Shown: in pieces, positions 10,063 through 19,877 of the stretch
Layout: the number at the start of each line of letters is the position of its first letter
How positions within the stretch are numbered: the stretch's first letter is position 1
Source of the DNA: Nitrospirota bacterium
GTDB taxonomy: Bacteria > Nitrospirota > Thermodesulfovibrionia > Thermodesulfovibrionales > JdFR-88
Direction of reading: 5' to 3'
Assembly (NCBI GenBank): GCA_021788025.1
Contig: JAJYLE010000005.1
Location: forward strand, 1-38,862
Length of the DNA stretch: 38,862 bases
Notes under the pieces: model-generated
Databases searched by the model: none
What the model was told of the DNA's origin: nothing
Seen by the model: only the letters and a program-made list of their open reading frames with translations
Position numbers and translations under genes: made by a program

Positions 10063-10908
10063 TCAAATCCTTTTCAAAAAATCCTTTAGCCCCTCCTGCC
10101 AGGGGCGCAGCATTGTGCCTTTTTTGCTTTCCAGGGCGGACATGAGAGGCCTTGTTGCTTTGGTCTTATATTCAGTGTGGGGCACGGGCAAAACCTCTTT
10201 ATCAAGCCCAGCCATTTCAACAATAGTTTTGGCGAAGCCATGCCAGCTTACCCGTCCCGAATTGGCGGCGTGATAAATGCCGTAAGGCATCCGCCCGGCA
10301 ATAATCTTCCATATCATAACAGCGGCATCCGGGGCGTAAGTGGGGGACATGATAATGTCGTCCACAACCCTTAAAGGCGGTGTCCCCGCCTCTCGTGCCT
10401 TTTTCAATATTGTATAGACGAAGTTTCCGCCCTTGCCGCTTGCACCCTTTGGCCCGTACAGGCTGGACACTCTTACAATATGGCATTTTTCCAGCGCGCT
10501 TTTTATCAGAAGCTCGCCGGTGTATTTTGAGATGCCGTAAACGTTAATGGGGTTTGGAATATCAGTCTCTGTATATGGATTGTTCTGATGGCCGTCAAAT
10601 ACATAGTCCGTGCTTACATGCAGAAGCGCTGCGCCGCAGGCCCGGCTGGCGTGGGCAAGATAGAAAGACGCAAGGGCGTTTGCCTGAAAAGCCGCATCGG
10701 GCTCGTCTTCGGCGTCGTCCACACGCACGTAGGCGGCCGCGTTTATTACAACATCCGGGGAGATATCAGAAATTTTTTTTATCACGTCTTCGCGGCGGGT
10801 AAGGTCCAGCTCTTTTCTTGTAAGGGGTATCAGTTCTGTCCCGGAAGGCGCTGTAATGGCCAGTTCGCTGCCAAGCTGCCCGCCAGCGCCCGTGAGGACA
10901 GCCTTCAT
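10063..10908 (-). CDS. rfbD: dTDP-4-dehydrorhamnose reductase
   Basis: MKAVLTGAGGQLGSEL ... HVSTDYVFDGHQNNPYTETDIPNPINVYGISKYTGE. Confidence 0.95.
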   Translation of the reverse strand: MKAVLTGAGGQLGSELAITAPSGTELIPLTRKELDLTRREDVIKKISDISPDVVINAAAYVRVDDAEDEPDAAFQANALASFYLAHASRACGAALLHVSTDYVFDGHQNNPYTETDIPNPINVYGISKYTGELLIKSALEKCHIVRVSSLYGPKGASGKGGNFVYTILKKAREAGTPPLRVVDDIIMSPTYAPDAAVMIWKIIAGRMPYGIYHAANSGRVSWHGFAKTIVEMAGLDKEVLPVPHTEYKTKATRPLMSALESKKGTMLRPWQEGLKDFLKRI

Positions 10909-10947
10909 TGGGGCTGATACTGGCAGGCGCTAAAGGGGGGGGCGGTG

Positions 10948-11982
10948 TTACGCCTTCTTTTCAAAGCGCTCCCGCAGCGATTTCAGGAAACCGCCGGTCT
11001 CTTCCTTTTTCTTCAGCAGCCAGTCTTTGTGCGCCAGATACCAGTCCACGGTGCGCGTAAGCCCCTGATCGAAGGACGTCGCCGGTTTCCAGCCCAGGTC
11101 CCTTCGTATCTTGGAATCGTTCAGGGCGTATTTGAGATCGTGCCCAGGGCGGTCCTTAACGAATTCTATAAGATCTTCGCTCTTGCCCATCCTGGCCAGT
11201 ATGCCGCGCACCACGTCTATGTTCTGTTTCAGCTCCGGGCCGCCCGCGTTGTATATCTCGCCCGGCACGCCCTTTTCAAGAACTGCCATTACCGCCCCGG
11301 CGCAGTCCTCAACAAAAAGCCAGGTGCGCACGTTCAGCCCCTGCCCGTAAACTGGGATCTTCTGGTCCGTAAGGGCTTTGGCTATGGTAAGCGGTATGAG
11401 TTTTTCGGGATATTGCCAGGGGCCGTAATTATTGGACGGCCTTACCATTGCAACCTTGAAGCCGTAAGTGCGCTCCATGGCCCGCACGAACATGTCCGCG
11501 GACGCCTTGCTTGCCGAATACGGCGAATTGGGGCGAAGCGGATCCGCCTCGGTAAATCCGCCGTCCGAATCAAGCGCGCCATCAGCGCCGCCGAGAGGAA
11601 GTTCGCCATAAACTTCGTCAGTGGATATGTGGACGAATTTTTTTACACCATGGTGCATGGACAGCTCCATAAGGTTTAACGTACCGGCCACATTGGGGCC
11701 TATGAAGCTGGCCGGGTCCAGTATGCTGCGGTCCACGTGTGTTTCGGCAGCAAAGTTCACAACGGCATCCGGCTTTTCCTTGCGGAATATCTCTTCTCCC
11801 CGGGGCTTGTTTTCGATTCCGGCGTTGTAAAAGGTAATGGCGTTTTCAATGTGGGCAAGCCGCTGGCGGTCACCGGCGTATGACAGGCTGTCCACTACTA
11901 CTATCTGATATCCTTTTGATGCGGCCAGCCTTGCAAATGCCGACCCTATGAAACCCGCTGCGCCGGTAACAAGCACCTTCAT
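10948..11982 (-). CDS. rfbB: dTDP-glucose 4,6-dehydratase (start corrected to the internal ATG at 11982)
   Basis: MKVLVTGAAGFIGSAFARL ... HISTDEVYGELPLGG ... NNYGPWQYPEKLIPL. The track start at 12267 extends into antisense of rfbC. Confidence 0.95.
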   Translation of the reverse strand: MKVLVTGAAGFIGSAFARLAASKGYQIVVVDSLSYAGDRQRLAHIENAITFYNAGIENKPRGEEIFRKEKPDAVVNFAAETHVDRSILDPASFIGPNVAGTLNLMELSMHHGVKKFVHISTDEVYGELPLGGADGALDSDGGFTEADPLRPNSPYSASKASADMFVRAMERTYGFKVAMVRPSNNYGPWQYPEKLIPLTIAKALTDQKIPVYGQGLNVRTWLFVEDCAGAVMAVLEKGVPGEIYNAGGPELKQNIDVVRGILARMGKSEDLIEFVKDRPGHDLKYALNDSKIRRDLGWKPATSFDQGLTRTVDWYLAHKDWLLKKKEETGGFLKSLRERFEKKA

Positions 11983-12551
11983 TTTTTGTCTCCAGTGTAT
12001 GAAAAGTCGTTTTCCGCCTCCGCCAAGCGGGGCAGGGCAGCATCCTTGCCTGAAACTAGCGGCGATTTTACCGGCCATTCTATCCCGATTGCAGGGTCGT
12101 CCCAGCGGATGCCCCTGTCGTGGGCCGGGCTGTATTCCCCTGTGGACTTGTAAAGGACATTGGTGCCGGCCTCCAGGGCGCAAAAGCCGTGGGCGAACCC
12201 TTCGGGAATCCAGAGTATGTTTTTGTTTGCGGCGGAGAGTTCCACGCCAACCCATTTTCCAAACCACGGGGAGCCTTTTCTTATGTCCACGGCAACATCG
12301 AAGATGGCGCCGCTTGCCACCCGCACAAGTTTCCCCTGGGCGGCAGGCGCCAGCTGATAATGGAGCCCTCTTAAAACCCCTTTGGCGCTCATGGAATGAT
12401 TGTCCTGCCGGAAACTTGCCGTTATGCCTATTTCGCGGAACCCGGATTCCCTGTACGTCTCCATAAAAAACCCCCTTGGGTCTTCAAAAACACCGGGGGT
12501 AATAAGCACAACGTCCGGTATATTGAGCGGCATGGATCTGAAGGGGGCCAT
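11979..12551 (-). CDS. rfbC: dTDP-4-dehydrorhamnose 3,5-epimerase
   Basis: PDVVLITPGVFEDPRGFFMETYRE ... RGLHYQLAPAAQGKLVRV; ATGA overlap with rfbB. Confidence 0.95.
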   Translation of the reverse strand: MAPFRSMPLNIPDVVLITPGVFEDPRGFFMETYRESGFREIGITASFRQDNHSMSAKGVLRGLHYQLAPAAQGKLVRVASGAIFDVAVDIRKGSPWFGKWVGVELSAANKNILWIPEGFAHGFCALEAGTNVLYKSTGEYSPAHDRGIRWDDPAIGIEWPVKSPLVSGKDAALPRLAEAENDFSYTGDKK

Positions 12552-12557
12552 TTCAGG

Positions 12558-13433
12558 TCAGGCCTTGAGAAGGCTCAAAAGGTATTTTCCGTAGCCGTTT
12601 AATCCGATGGAATTGGCTATCGCGGCAAGCGCGTCCGGGCCTATCCATCCGTTCCGGAAGGCTATCTCCTCCACGCAGCCCACCATAAGCCCGGTGCGGT
12701 TCTCTATTACGGATATGAACTCGCCGGCCTCGATAAGGCTGTCGTGCGTGCCCGCGTCAAACCAGGCGAACCCGCGCCCAAGCGCGCTGGCTTTCAGCTT
12801 TCCCTGTTCCAGGTAATGGGCGTTTACGGTTGTGATCTCCAGCTCCCCCCTGGCAGAGGGTTTTATGCTTTTTGCTATCTGCGAACACTGGCCGTCAAAG
12901 AAGTATAGCCCGGTAACGGCCCAGTTGGACTTGGGCTTTTTGGGCTTTTCCTCCACGCTTAGCGCCTTGCCCTGGGCGTCGAACTCTATTATGCCGAACC
13001 GCTCCGGGTCCGGCACGCTTGCGGCCAGCACGTGCGCGCCCCCTTCGGCCTCTATCGACGAAACCGCCTTGCCAAGCACATTTGGCAGCCCGTGGCCGAA
13101 AAAGATGTTGTCGCCAAGCGCCATGCATACCGGCCCGCCGTTTATGAACTTTTCGCCTATTATGAGGGCCTCGGCAAGGCCGCCGGGCCTCTCCTGTACC
13201 GCATAATCTATTTTTATCCCAAGCCTGGAGCCGTCACCCAGCACCGATTTGAAACTGCCGGTGTCCCTGGGCGTGGAGATAAGCAGTATCTCCCTGATGC
13301 CCGAAAGCATCAGTACGGACAGCGGATAATAGATCATGGGTTTGTTGTAGACGGGAAGGAAATGCTTGTTTATTGCCAGGGTGGCCGGGTAAAGCCTTGT
13401 GCCGTTTCCTCCGGCAAGGACTATTCCTTTCAT
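12558..13433 (-). CDS. rfbA: Glucose-1-phosphate thymidylyltransferase
   Basis: MKGIVLAGGNGTRLYPATLAINKHFLPVYNKPMIYYPLS. Confidence 0.97.
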   Translation of the reverse strand: MKGIVLAGGNGTRLYPATLAINKHFLPVYNKPMIYYPLSVLMLSGIREILLISTPRDTGSFKSVLGDGSRLGIKIDYAVQERPGGLAEALIIGEKFINGGPVCMALGDNIFFGHGLPNVLGKAVSSIEAEGGAHVLAASVPDPERFGIIEFDAQGKALSVEEKPKKPKSNWAVTGLYFFDGQCSQIAKSIKPSARGELEITTVNAHYLEQGKLKASALGRGFAWFDAGTHDSLIEAGEFISVIENRTGLMVGCVEEIAFRNGWIGPDALAAIANSIGLNGYGKYLLSLLKA

Positions 13434-13498
13434 CCGGGTATTATACTAAAACCGCAGGCTGTATTCCAGAGGAAAGGAGACCGGTTTTCTCCCGGCCC

Positions 13499-13765
13499 CT
13501 AGTCCCTGATTTCCAGGCTGGAATGATATATCTGCCTTACCCTGCGGGCCAGTTCGCGGAGCGCGTCTGAAAGAGGCATTCCCTTTTCCTGCATAAGCTG
13601 TTTTACCAGCGAGGCCCCGGCAAGCTCGTTTAATACCGCCTTTGCGGACTGGCCGCGTATGCAGACGTTATGGCCCTTTTCAAGCTGCTCCGTAATGCAG
13701 AACTCTATCTCCTCCGGGGTGTACCTGGAGGCCAGGTCCTTTATGCCGGGTATGTTATGGCCCAT
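13499..13765 (-). CDS. Small conserved-looking hypothetical protein (88 aa)
   Basis: Intact ORF 3 bp downstream of the NifU-like stop on the same strand. Confidence 0.7.
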   Translation of the reverse strand: MGHNIPGIKDLASRYTPEEIEFCITEQLEKGHNVCIRGQSAKAVLNELAGASLVKQLMQEKGMPLSDALRELARRVRQIYHSSLEIRD

Positions 13766-13768
13766 TGA

Positions 13769-13993
13769 CTATACGGCCACTACCTCTTTTATTTCGGGCA
13801 CCTTCTCCTTTATCCTTTTTTCAATACCCATCTTAAGGGTCATTATGGACATCGGGCAATGGCCGCACGCGCCAAGAAGCCTCAGTTTCACTATCCCGTC
13901 TTCCGTCACCTCAACCAGTTCGGCGTCACCGCCGTCGGCCTTCAGGTACGGCCTTATCTCGTCAATTACTGTTTTCACTTTGTCCTGGAGCAT
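13769..13993 (-). CDS. NifU-like (Nfu domain) Fe-S scaffold protein
   Basis: [58 protein letters not shown] is a variant of CxxC. Confidence 0.92.
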   Translation of the reverse strand: MLQDKVKTVIDEIRPYLKADGGDAELVEVTEDGIVKLRLLGACGHCPMSIMTLKMGIEKRIKEKVPEIKEVVAV

Positions 13994-14165
13994 TACGTTA
14001 CCTCCTTTACGGTTATATATTTAATTTAGCATTAATCCCGCGCGTTATGTCTGCCCCTTCCTGCATTCTATATACGCGGGCGGGCCCAGTCAAACACCGG
14101 AAAAATCCGGGAACCCATTGAAATGCTGACCGCTTTGATGATAAGCTATTACTCCGTTCCGATAA

Positions 14166-14238
<73 letters not shown>

Positions 14239-14246
14239 CTTAAAAG

Positions 14247-14280
14247 TGGGTTACGCCAACTGGCGTAACCCATTTGTTTT
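14247..14280 (+). terminator. Intrinsic terminator-like hairpin downstream of tRNA-Ala
   Basis: TGGGTTACGCCA-AC-TGGCGTAACCCA perfect 12-bp inverted repeat followed by TTTGTTTT. Confidence 0.75.
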
Positions 14281-14381
14281 TCCCTGCCGCGCGTCTTTTA
14301 TAATTCATTTGTAATTCATTACGTTTCCCGTATCGCCTGTTTTTCTTGACTTTGTCCCCGTTTTCCCTTTAAATTACATGG

Positions 14382-15149
14382 ATGCGCAGACCACTTATAG
14401 CCGCAAACTGGAAGATGCACAAGACAATACCGGAGGCGCTGGACTTCGCCGCCCGCCTGCTGCCCCTGATACCGGACAGCAAGGATGTGGACAAGCTGAT
14501 ATCCCCTCCGTTTACCTCGCTTATGGCATTATCGGACGCCCTTAACGGCTCCGGCGTGCTGGTGGCCTCACAAGACGTGTTTTACGAGCCCCAAGGCGCG
14601 TACACCGGCGAAATATCGGTAAGCATGGTAAAGGACGCCGGCGCGTCTGTTTGCATAGTGGGCCACTCGGAGCGCAGGCAGTATTTTCACGAGACCGACG
14701 GCATTGTGAACCGCAAGGTAAAGGCAACGCTTGCCGGGGGCCTTGGCGTTGTCATGTGCATCGGCGAGACGCTTGAAGAGCGCAATGCGGGCAAGACCTT
14801 CGATGTGCTTAAACGGCAGACCGCCGGGGGGCTTGCAGGCATAACGGCCGGGCAGATGAAAGACGTGGTGATCGCTTACGAGCCGGTATGGGCCATAGGC
14901 ACCGGCGTAAACGCCACGCCGGAGCAGGCGCAGGATGCCCATGCGTTTATCCGCTCCGTGGTTAAAGAGCTTTTCCCGTCCGGAAAAGTTTCCGGAGAGG
15001 TGAGGATACTGTATGGCGGAAGCGTGAAGCCCGATAACGTGGACACGCTTATGTCATGCCCGGACGTGGACGGCGCGCTTGTAGGCGGCGCCAGCCTGGA
15101 GCCGGACAGCTTTGCAAGGCTAATAAATTTCAAGAGGGGTTCCAAATGA
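14382..15149 (+). CDS. tpiA: Triosephosphate isomerase
   Basis: RRPLIAANWKMHKT ... CIVGHSERRQYFHETD ... AYEPVWAIGTG ... RILYGGSVKPDN. Confidence 0.98.
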   Translation: MRRPLIAANWKMHKTIPEALDFAARLLPLIPDSKDVDKLISPPFTSLMALSDALNGSGVLVASQDVFYEPQGAYTGEISVSMVKDAGASVCIVGHSERRQYFHETDGIVNRKVKATLAGGLGVVMCIGETLEERNAGKTFDVLKRQTAGGLAGITAGQMKDVVIAYEPVWAIGTGVNATPEQAQDAHAFIRSVVKELFPSGKVSGEVRILYGGSVKPDNVDTLMSCPDVDGALVGGASLEPDSFARLINFKRGSK

Positions 15150-15532
15150 CTGTCCTGATAACAATAATTCATATCCTGGTATGCGTATTTCTTATCTTTG
15201 TGGTGCTGGTGCAGGGCGGCAGAGGCGCCGAATTGGGCGCGGCTTTCGGGGGCGGCTCCAGCCAGACCCTGTTTGGCGGCAGGGGCGCCGCAACTTTCTT
15301 AAGCAAGGTAACCACAACAGCGGCGATAGTGTTCATGGTCACGTCACTTCTTCTAACCATGCTCTCTTTCAGGGGTGCGGCCAGCGTGGTCAGGCCTGTC
15401 CCTATGCAGGCGCCTGCGATGCCGGGGGCCGCAGGTAATATCCCTGGCCCGGCAAGGCCCGGAAATATTCCCGGCCAGCAGCCGAATGCGGCCCAGCCCG
15501 GAGCGGCCAAAACACCCCCAGCCGGGAAATAG
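15146..15532 (+). CDS. secG: Preprotein translocase subunit SecG (start corrected from the track)
   Basis: MTVLITIIHILVCVFLIFVVLVQGGRGAELGAAFGGGSSQTLFGGRGAATFLSKVT; ATGA overlap with tpiA. Confidence 0.93.
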   Translation: MTVLITIIHILVCVFLIFVVLVQGGRGAELGAAFGGGSSQTLFGGRGAATFLSKVTTTAAIVFMVTSLLLTMLSFRGAASVVRPVPMQAPAMPGAAGNIPGPARPGNIPGQQPNAAQPGAAKTPPAGK

Positions 15533-15557
15533 CCGGATGGCTTAGATAGCGGCAGTC

Positions 15558-15596
15558 TTAAATTTGAAATTTGAACCCTCAAATTTGAAATTTATT
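15558..15596 (+). repeat. Duplicated AAATTTGAAATTT repeat overlapping the start of the SBP lipoprotein
   Basis: TTAAATTTGAAATTTGAACCCTCAAATTTGAAATTTATT, direct duplication. Confidence 0.6.
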
Positions 15597-17162
15597 TTTG
15601 CTTTTCTTGTCATTGCCTCACTTCTGTCCTGCAACCGTCCGCCCCGTGTGGACATGCCAAACACCATCGTTGTGGGCTCCAGCGCGGACGCCAAGCGGCT
15701 TCTCCCTATGCTGGCTACGGACAGCACTTCTGCCACTATCAGCGGATGGATATTCAACGGGCTCACAAAATACGACAGAAATTTAAATGTTGTTGGGGAC
15801 CTGGCAAAAAGCTGGGAGATAAAAGACGGCGGGCTGGTGATTATCTTCCACCTCCGCAAAAATGTCCGCTGGCAGGATGGCGTACCCTTCACCGCAGACG
15901 ACGTGGTGTTTACGTACCAGGAGGTCACAAACCCGAAAGTGCCCACGCCGTACTCAAGCGATTACGGCCCGGTAAAAAGCGTTGTTGCGCCGGACCCGTA
16001 CACGGTAAAAGTTACGTACAAGGCGCCGTATGCGCCTGCGCTTGGGGCATGGGGCATGGGGATAATACCCAAACATATCCTGGAGGGCAAGGACCTTTCG
16101 TCCAGTTATTATTCCAGGCACCCGGTTGGCACCGGCCCGTACAAATTAAAGGAGTGGGTGACCGGGCAGCGCATAGTGCTTGAGGCCAATCCGGACTATT
16201 TCGAGGGCAGGCCCAATATACACCAGTACATAATGCGGATAATCCCCGACGACGCCACAGCTTTCCTGGAGCTGAAGTTCGGCGGCATAGATTACAAGGA
16301 CCTTACCCCCGCCCAGTACAAAAACCAGGCCGGCACGCCCATCTTCCGCAAATATTTCCAGAAATTCCGTTATCCTGCGATGGGCTATGATTACCTTGGG
16401 TGGAACCTCCTGAAAAACAGGTTCAAGGATTTGAGGGTCCGGCGCGCGCTGGCGCACGCCATAGACAAGCAATCCATAATCAAGGGCGCCCTGATGGGAT
16501 ACGGAACGCCATGCACGGGGCCTTTCCTGCCGGGCTCCTGGGCCTATAATAAGAATGTGAAAGACCCTGCTTACAACCCGCAGAGGGCGCTGGAGCTGTT
16601 TAAAGAGGCGGGCTGGACGCTTCAAAAAGGCATCATGGAAAAAAACGGAAACCCGTTCCGCTTTACGATACTGCTGGCCGAAGGCGATCCCAGAAGGAGC
16701 ATGGCCGCCCAGATAATTCAGGAAGAGCTGAGGAAGATAGGGGTGCGCGTGCAGATACAAACGCTGGAATGGCAGGCCTTCCTCCACCAGTATGTGGACA
16801 AGAAAAGATTCGATGCCGTGCTCCTTGGATGGGAACTGAGCCCGGACCCGGACCTCTATGATATCTTCTACTCCAAAAAAACGAAGCCCGGGGAGTTCAA
16901 TTTCCTGTCATACAGCAATCCGGAGGTGGACAAGCTGCTTATAGAAGGCAGGAGCACCTTCGACATGAAAAAAAGGCAGGCGGATTACCACCGCATCCAC
17001 GCTCTGCTGGCGAATGACCAGCCATGCTGTTTCCTTTATGTTGCGGACGCCCTTCCTGTGCTGAACAAGCGCTTCAAAGGCGTTAAAGAGGCCCCCATTG
17101 GCATATGGTACAATTTCATAAAGTGGCGGGTCCCGGCGGACAAAACCCTGTGGTATAATTAA
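15564..17162 (+). CDS. Extracellular solute-binding protein family 5 (peptide/nickel ABC transporter type), lipoprotein
   Basis: Signal peptide with LLSC lipobox; NGLTKYDRNLNVVGDLAKSWEIKDGGLVIIFHLRKNVRWQDGVPFTADDVVFTYQ; RVRRALAHAIDK. Confidence 0.93.
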   Translation: MKFEPSNLKFIFAFLVIASLLSCNRPPRVDMPNTIVVGSSADAKRLLPMLATDSTSATISGWIFNGLTKYDRNLNVVGDLAKSWEIKDGGLVIIFHLRKNVRWQDGVPFTADDVVFTYQEVTNPKVPTPYSSDYGPVKSVVAPDPYTVKVTYKAPYAPALGAWGMGIIPKHILEGKDLSSSYYSRHPVGTGPYKLKEWVTGQRIVLEANPDYFEGRPNIHQYIMRIIPDDATAFLELKFGGIDYKDLTPAQYKNQAGTPIFRKYFQKFRYPAMGYDYLGWNLLKNRFKDLRVRRALAHAIDKQSIIKGALMGYGTPCTGPFLPGSWAYNKNVKDPAYNPQRALELFKEAGWTLQKGIMEKNGNPFRFTILLAEGDPRRSMAAQIIQEELRKIGVRVQIQTLEWQAFLHQYVDKKRFDAVLLGWELSPDPDLYDIFYSKKTKPGEFNFLSYSNPEVDKLLIEGRSTFDMKKRQADYHRIHALLANDQPCCFLYVADALPVLNKRFKGVKEAPIGIWYNFIKWRVPADKTLWYN

Positions 17163-17214
17163 CCTTTGTCTGCTTCTTTTCAATAACCTGTCTCAAAATA
17201 GATTCGGAGGGAAA

Positions 17215-18429
17215 TTGGCGCATCCAAGAGCGCTGGCCTTTGTGCTGGCGGGGGGCAAGGGCGAGAGGCTTTTTCCGCTTACAGCAATGCGTTCCAAGCC
17301 CGCCGTTCCGTTTGGCGGCCGGTTCAGGATTGTGGATTTCGTGCTGTCCAATCTCGTTAATTCGCGCATCTATTCCATTTACCTTCTGGTTCAGTACAAG
17401 TCCCAGTCGCTTATCGAGCACATAAGGCAGAACTGGGTGCTTTCGCCCGTGGTGAGGGAGCATTTCATAACGGTTGTGCCGCCGCAGATGAGGATGGGGC
17501 CGGAGTGGTTCCAGGGCACGTCCGACGCCGTGTTCCAGAACCTTGCCCTTATAAACCAGCTTAACCCGGAGCTGATAATAATCTTCGGCGCGGACCACGT
17601 GTACCGCATGGACATACGCCAGATGATGGATTTTCACATTTCAAAAGGTGCGGACATTACCGTGGCGGCCAGGCCGGCGCCGCTGCGGGAGGCATCCAGC
17701 TTCGGCGTGATAGAGACTGATCCCGAACACCGCATACTTAAATTCCATGAGAAGCCGAAACAGCCCAAACCCATGCCCACAGACCCGGAAAGGGCCTACG
17801 TTTCCATGGGCAATTACATCTTCAACAAGGATTTTCTTGTGCATTGCCTGGTTGAGGCGCAAGGCAAAAGGCAGCACGATTTTGGCGCCCATATCATTCC
17901 AGGCGCGCTTTCAAAAGGCAAGGTTTACGCTTATGATTTTGCCACCAACACCGTGCCGGAGCTCAAGCCGTATGAGGAAGAGGGCTACTGGCGGGATGTT
18001 GGCACCATCCGTTCCTTCTATGACGCCCACATGGACATGCTTGGCATTACACCCAAATTCGATATAGATAACCGGGCATGGCCGGTGCATCCGGGTATGC
18101 ACGACCTGGCGGCCACAAAGATAATCCGCGGAGAGATCACAAACACCTATTTTGCTGAAGGGGTTACTGTTGAGGATGCGAAAATATCCAACAGCGTGAT
18201 AAGGGCCGGCGTTCAGATTGGTGAGGACGTGGTGATTGGGGACTCGATTATAATGGAGGACTGCGTCATTAAAAAAGGGGCCAGGATACAGGGTGTTATA
18301 GTGGACAAGCAGAACGTGATAGAAAAGAACGAGGCCATAGGCTTCGACCCTGAAAAAGACCGCTTCCGCTGCCACATAGATTCTTCCGGTATTGCAGTTA
18401 TCCCCAAGCAGGGCAGAAGGCCAGCGTAA
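17215..18429 (+). CDS. glgC: Glucose-1-phosphate adenylyltransferase (TTG start)
   Basis: FVLAGGKGERLFPLTAMRSKPAVPFGGRFRIVDFVLSNLVNS ... FGADHVYRMD. Confidence 0.95.
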   Translation: MAHPRALAFVLAGGKGERLFPLTAMRSKPAVPFGGRFRIVDFVLSNLVNSRIYSIYLLVQYKSQSLIEHIRQNWVLSPVVREHFITVVPPQMRMGPEWFQGTSDAVFQNLALINQLNPELIIIFGADHVYRMDIRQMMDFHISKGADITVAARPAPLREASSFGVIETDPEHRILKFHEKPKQPKPMPTDPERAYVSMGNYIFNKDFLVHCLVEAQGKRQHDFGAHIIPGALSKGKVYAYDFATNTVPELKPYEEEGYWRDVGTIRSFYDAHMDMLGITPKFDIDNRAWPVHPGMHDLAATKIIRGEITNTYFAEGVTVEDAKISNSVIRAGVQIGEDVVIGDSIIMEDCVIKKGARIQGVIVDKQNVIEKNEAIGFDPEKDRFRCHIDSSGIAVIPKQGRRPA

Positions 18430-18669
18430 ATTTTTCTGTTTTGCCTAAAAAACCAGGATGACAAAAAGCGCTTAAAATATCTGCACTGCAACTGAATTGA
18501 ATTAAGATTTTGCTTTACCGGGGGGGGGGAGCTGGCCGGGGCGCAGACGAACGCCGCGCTGCGGGAAAAAAGCAAAAATTAATAAAAAATTCGTGCGTAC
18601 CGGCGAATGCCTCACAAGAAATCAACCAAAGCCACTAGATTTCCGCCAATGCCGGCCTGTTCAGAAAGT

Positions 18670-19428
18670 TCAGCGTTCTGCTATCGCCCGGAGCTTCCCG
18701 GCTAGCCTGTTCAGAGGGTTGGACCGTTGCAGGAAAGTGAAGACTGGTTGTCTCCTGGCCCCCAGTTTCTTTATCTCCCAGGCTATCTCCTTGTTGCCGG
18801 GGTCAGTGGCAAGGCCATTTGTAAACGCGGCAAAGGCCCTTGCCTTGTCCCCTGCGTCAAGATATACCCTGCCGAGATTCAGATAAAGAATCGGGTAGAA
18901 GAACTCCGCCCCGAACGGCACTTTATCATGCAGCCCGGATATGGCGGAAAGGCACTCGTTCAGGCCCTCTTTAAACTGCCTTCTCACCCTGGCAAGAAGA
19001 AAGCCCCGGTAGGAAGTGAGCATCACGTTTCCGGGGAATATCGCCGCGGCGCTCTCGGCCGCTTCCAGCGCTGGCTTCAGCTTGCCAACCTTTATAAGCT
19101 CCCGGACATCATCTATATGCCCGGAAGCCTTTTTGGACTCGGGCTGGGCCAGAAAATCCTGCCGGAATAGTTTTATTACGAAATTATGTCTGCTTAGTAT
19201 ATGGTCTCCGGCTTCGCCTGCAACCGGGCCGGTTTTCCTGGTGCAGACGATCCTGCCCTGGTTGAATATCCTGGTAACCAGGCAGCCGGACCGGTCAGGC
19301 TCCGTTAAAACCAGGAACTTGTCCGTCCCGATCTCCAGCGTGGTTTCCAGAAGCGGGGACCGCCCGGAGGTTATTTTTATGTGCCGGCTGTCATTTCCTG
19401 CGGCCAGTTGCCTGTTTTCTTCTTCCAC
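18670..19428 (-). CDS. Tetratricopeptide-repeat-like hypothetical protein
   Basis: ORF 252 aa with TPR-like helices (LNLGRVYLDAGDKARAFAAFTNGLATDPGNKE). Confidence 0.75.
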   Translation of the reverse strand: MEEENRQLAAGNDSRHIKITSGRSPLLETTLEIGTDKFLVLTEPDRSGCLVTRIFNQGRIVCTRKTGPVAGEAGDHILSRHNFVIKLFRQDFLAQPESKKASGHIDDVRELIKVGKLKPALEAAESAAAIFPGNVMLTSYRGFLLARVRRQFKEGLNECLSAISGLHDKVPFGAEFFYPILYLNLGRVYLDAGDKARAFAAFTNGLATDPGNKEIAWEIKKLGARRQPVFTFLQRSNPLNRLAGKLRAIAER

Positions 19429-19559
19429 GGTAATATTCTATGTGCCTCCGGATGAGGATAATGTGATTTGGCTCACTGTGTGCCGGGGCCGGTAATGCCG
19501 GAAAAATTTGACTTTTTCCTGTTTTTATAGTTTAATATTCGTTCTGGAGGTTATTCCAA

Positions 19560-19871
19560 ATGTATGCGATTATAGAAACAGGCGGGAAGCAGTACAGAGT
19601 AGTTTCCGGTCAGACGATGGCTGTGGAGAAGCTTGAGTCCGAAGGCGAAGTTGTGTTCGATAAAGTGTTGGCTGTTGGCGGGGACGGTAACATGGTTACC
19701 GGCAATCCCTATGTTGAAAAAGCCAGCGTAACGGCTGAAGTCATCTCCGCAGGCAAAACAGGCAAGGTGCTGGTCTTCAAGCAGAAACAGAGGAAGGGCC
19801 ACCGCAAACTGAGGGGGCACAGGCAGCCTTACACGGAAGTCAGGATCAAAGAAATCAAAATTGGAGGCTAG
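19560..19871 (+). CDS. rplU: 50S ribosomal protein L21
   Basis: [25 protein letters not shown] ... [23 protein letters not shown]. Confidence 0.98.
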   Translation: MYAIIETGGKQYRVVSGQTMAVEKLESEGEVVFDKVLAVGGDGNMVTGNPYVEKASVTAEVISAGKTGKVLVFKQKQRKGHRKLRGHRQPYTEVRIKEIKIGG

Positions 19872-19877
19872 TTTCCA

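Noticed and set aside
11983-12267. N-terminal 95 residues of the track's rfbB ORF
   Set aside because: Arg/Pro/Gly-rich out-of-frame translation of rfbC; the true start MKVLVTGAAGF is at 11982.
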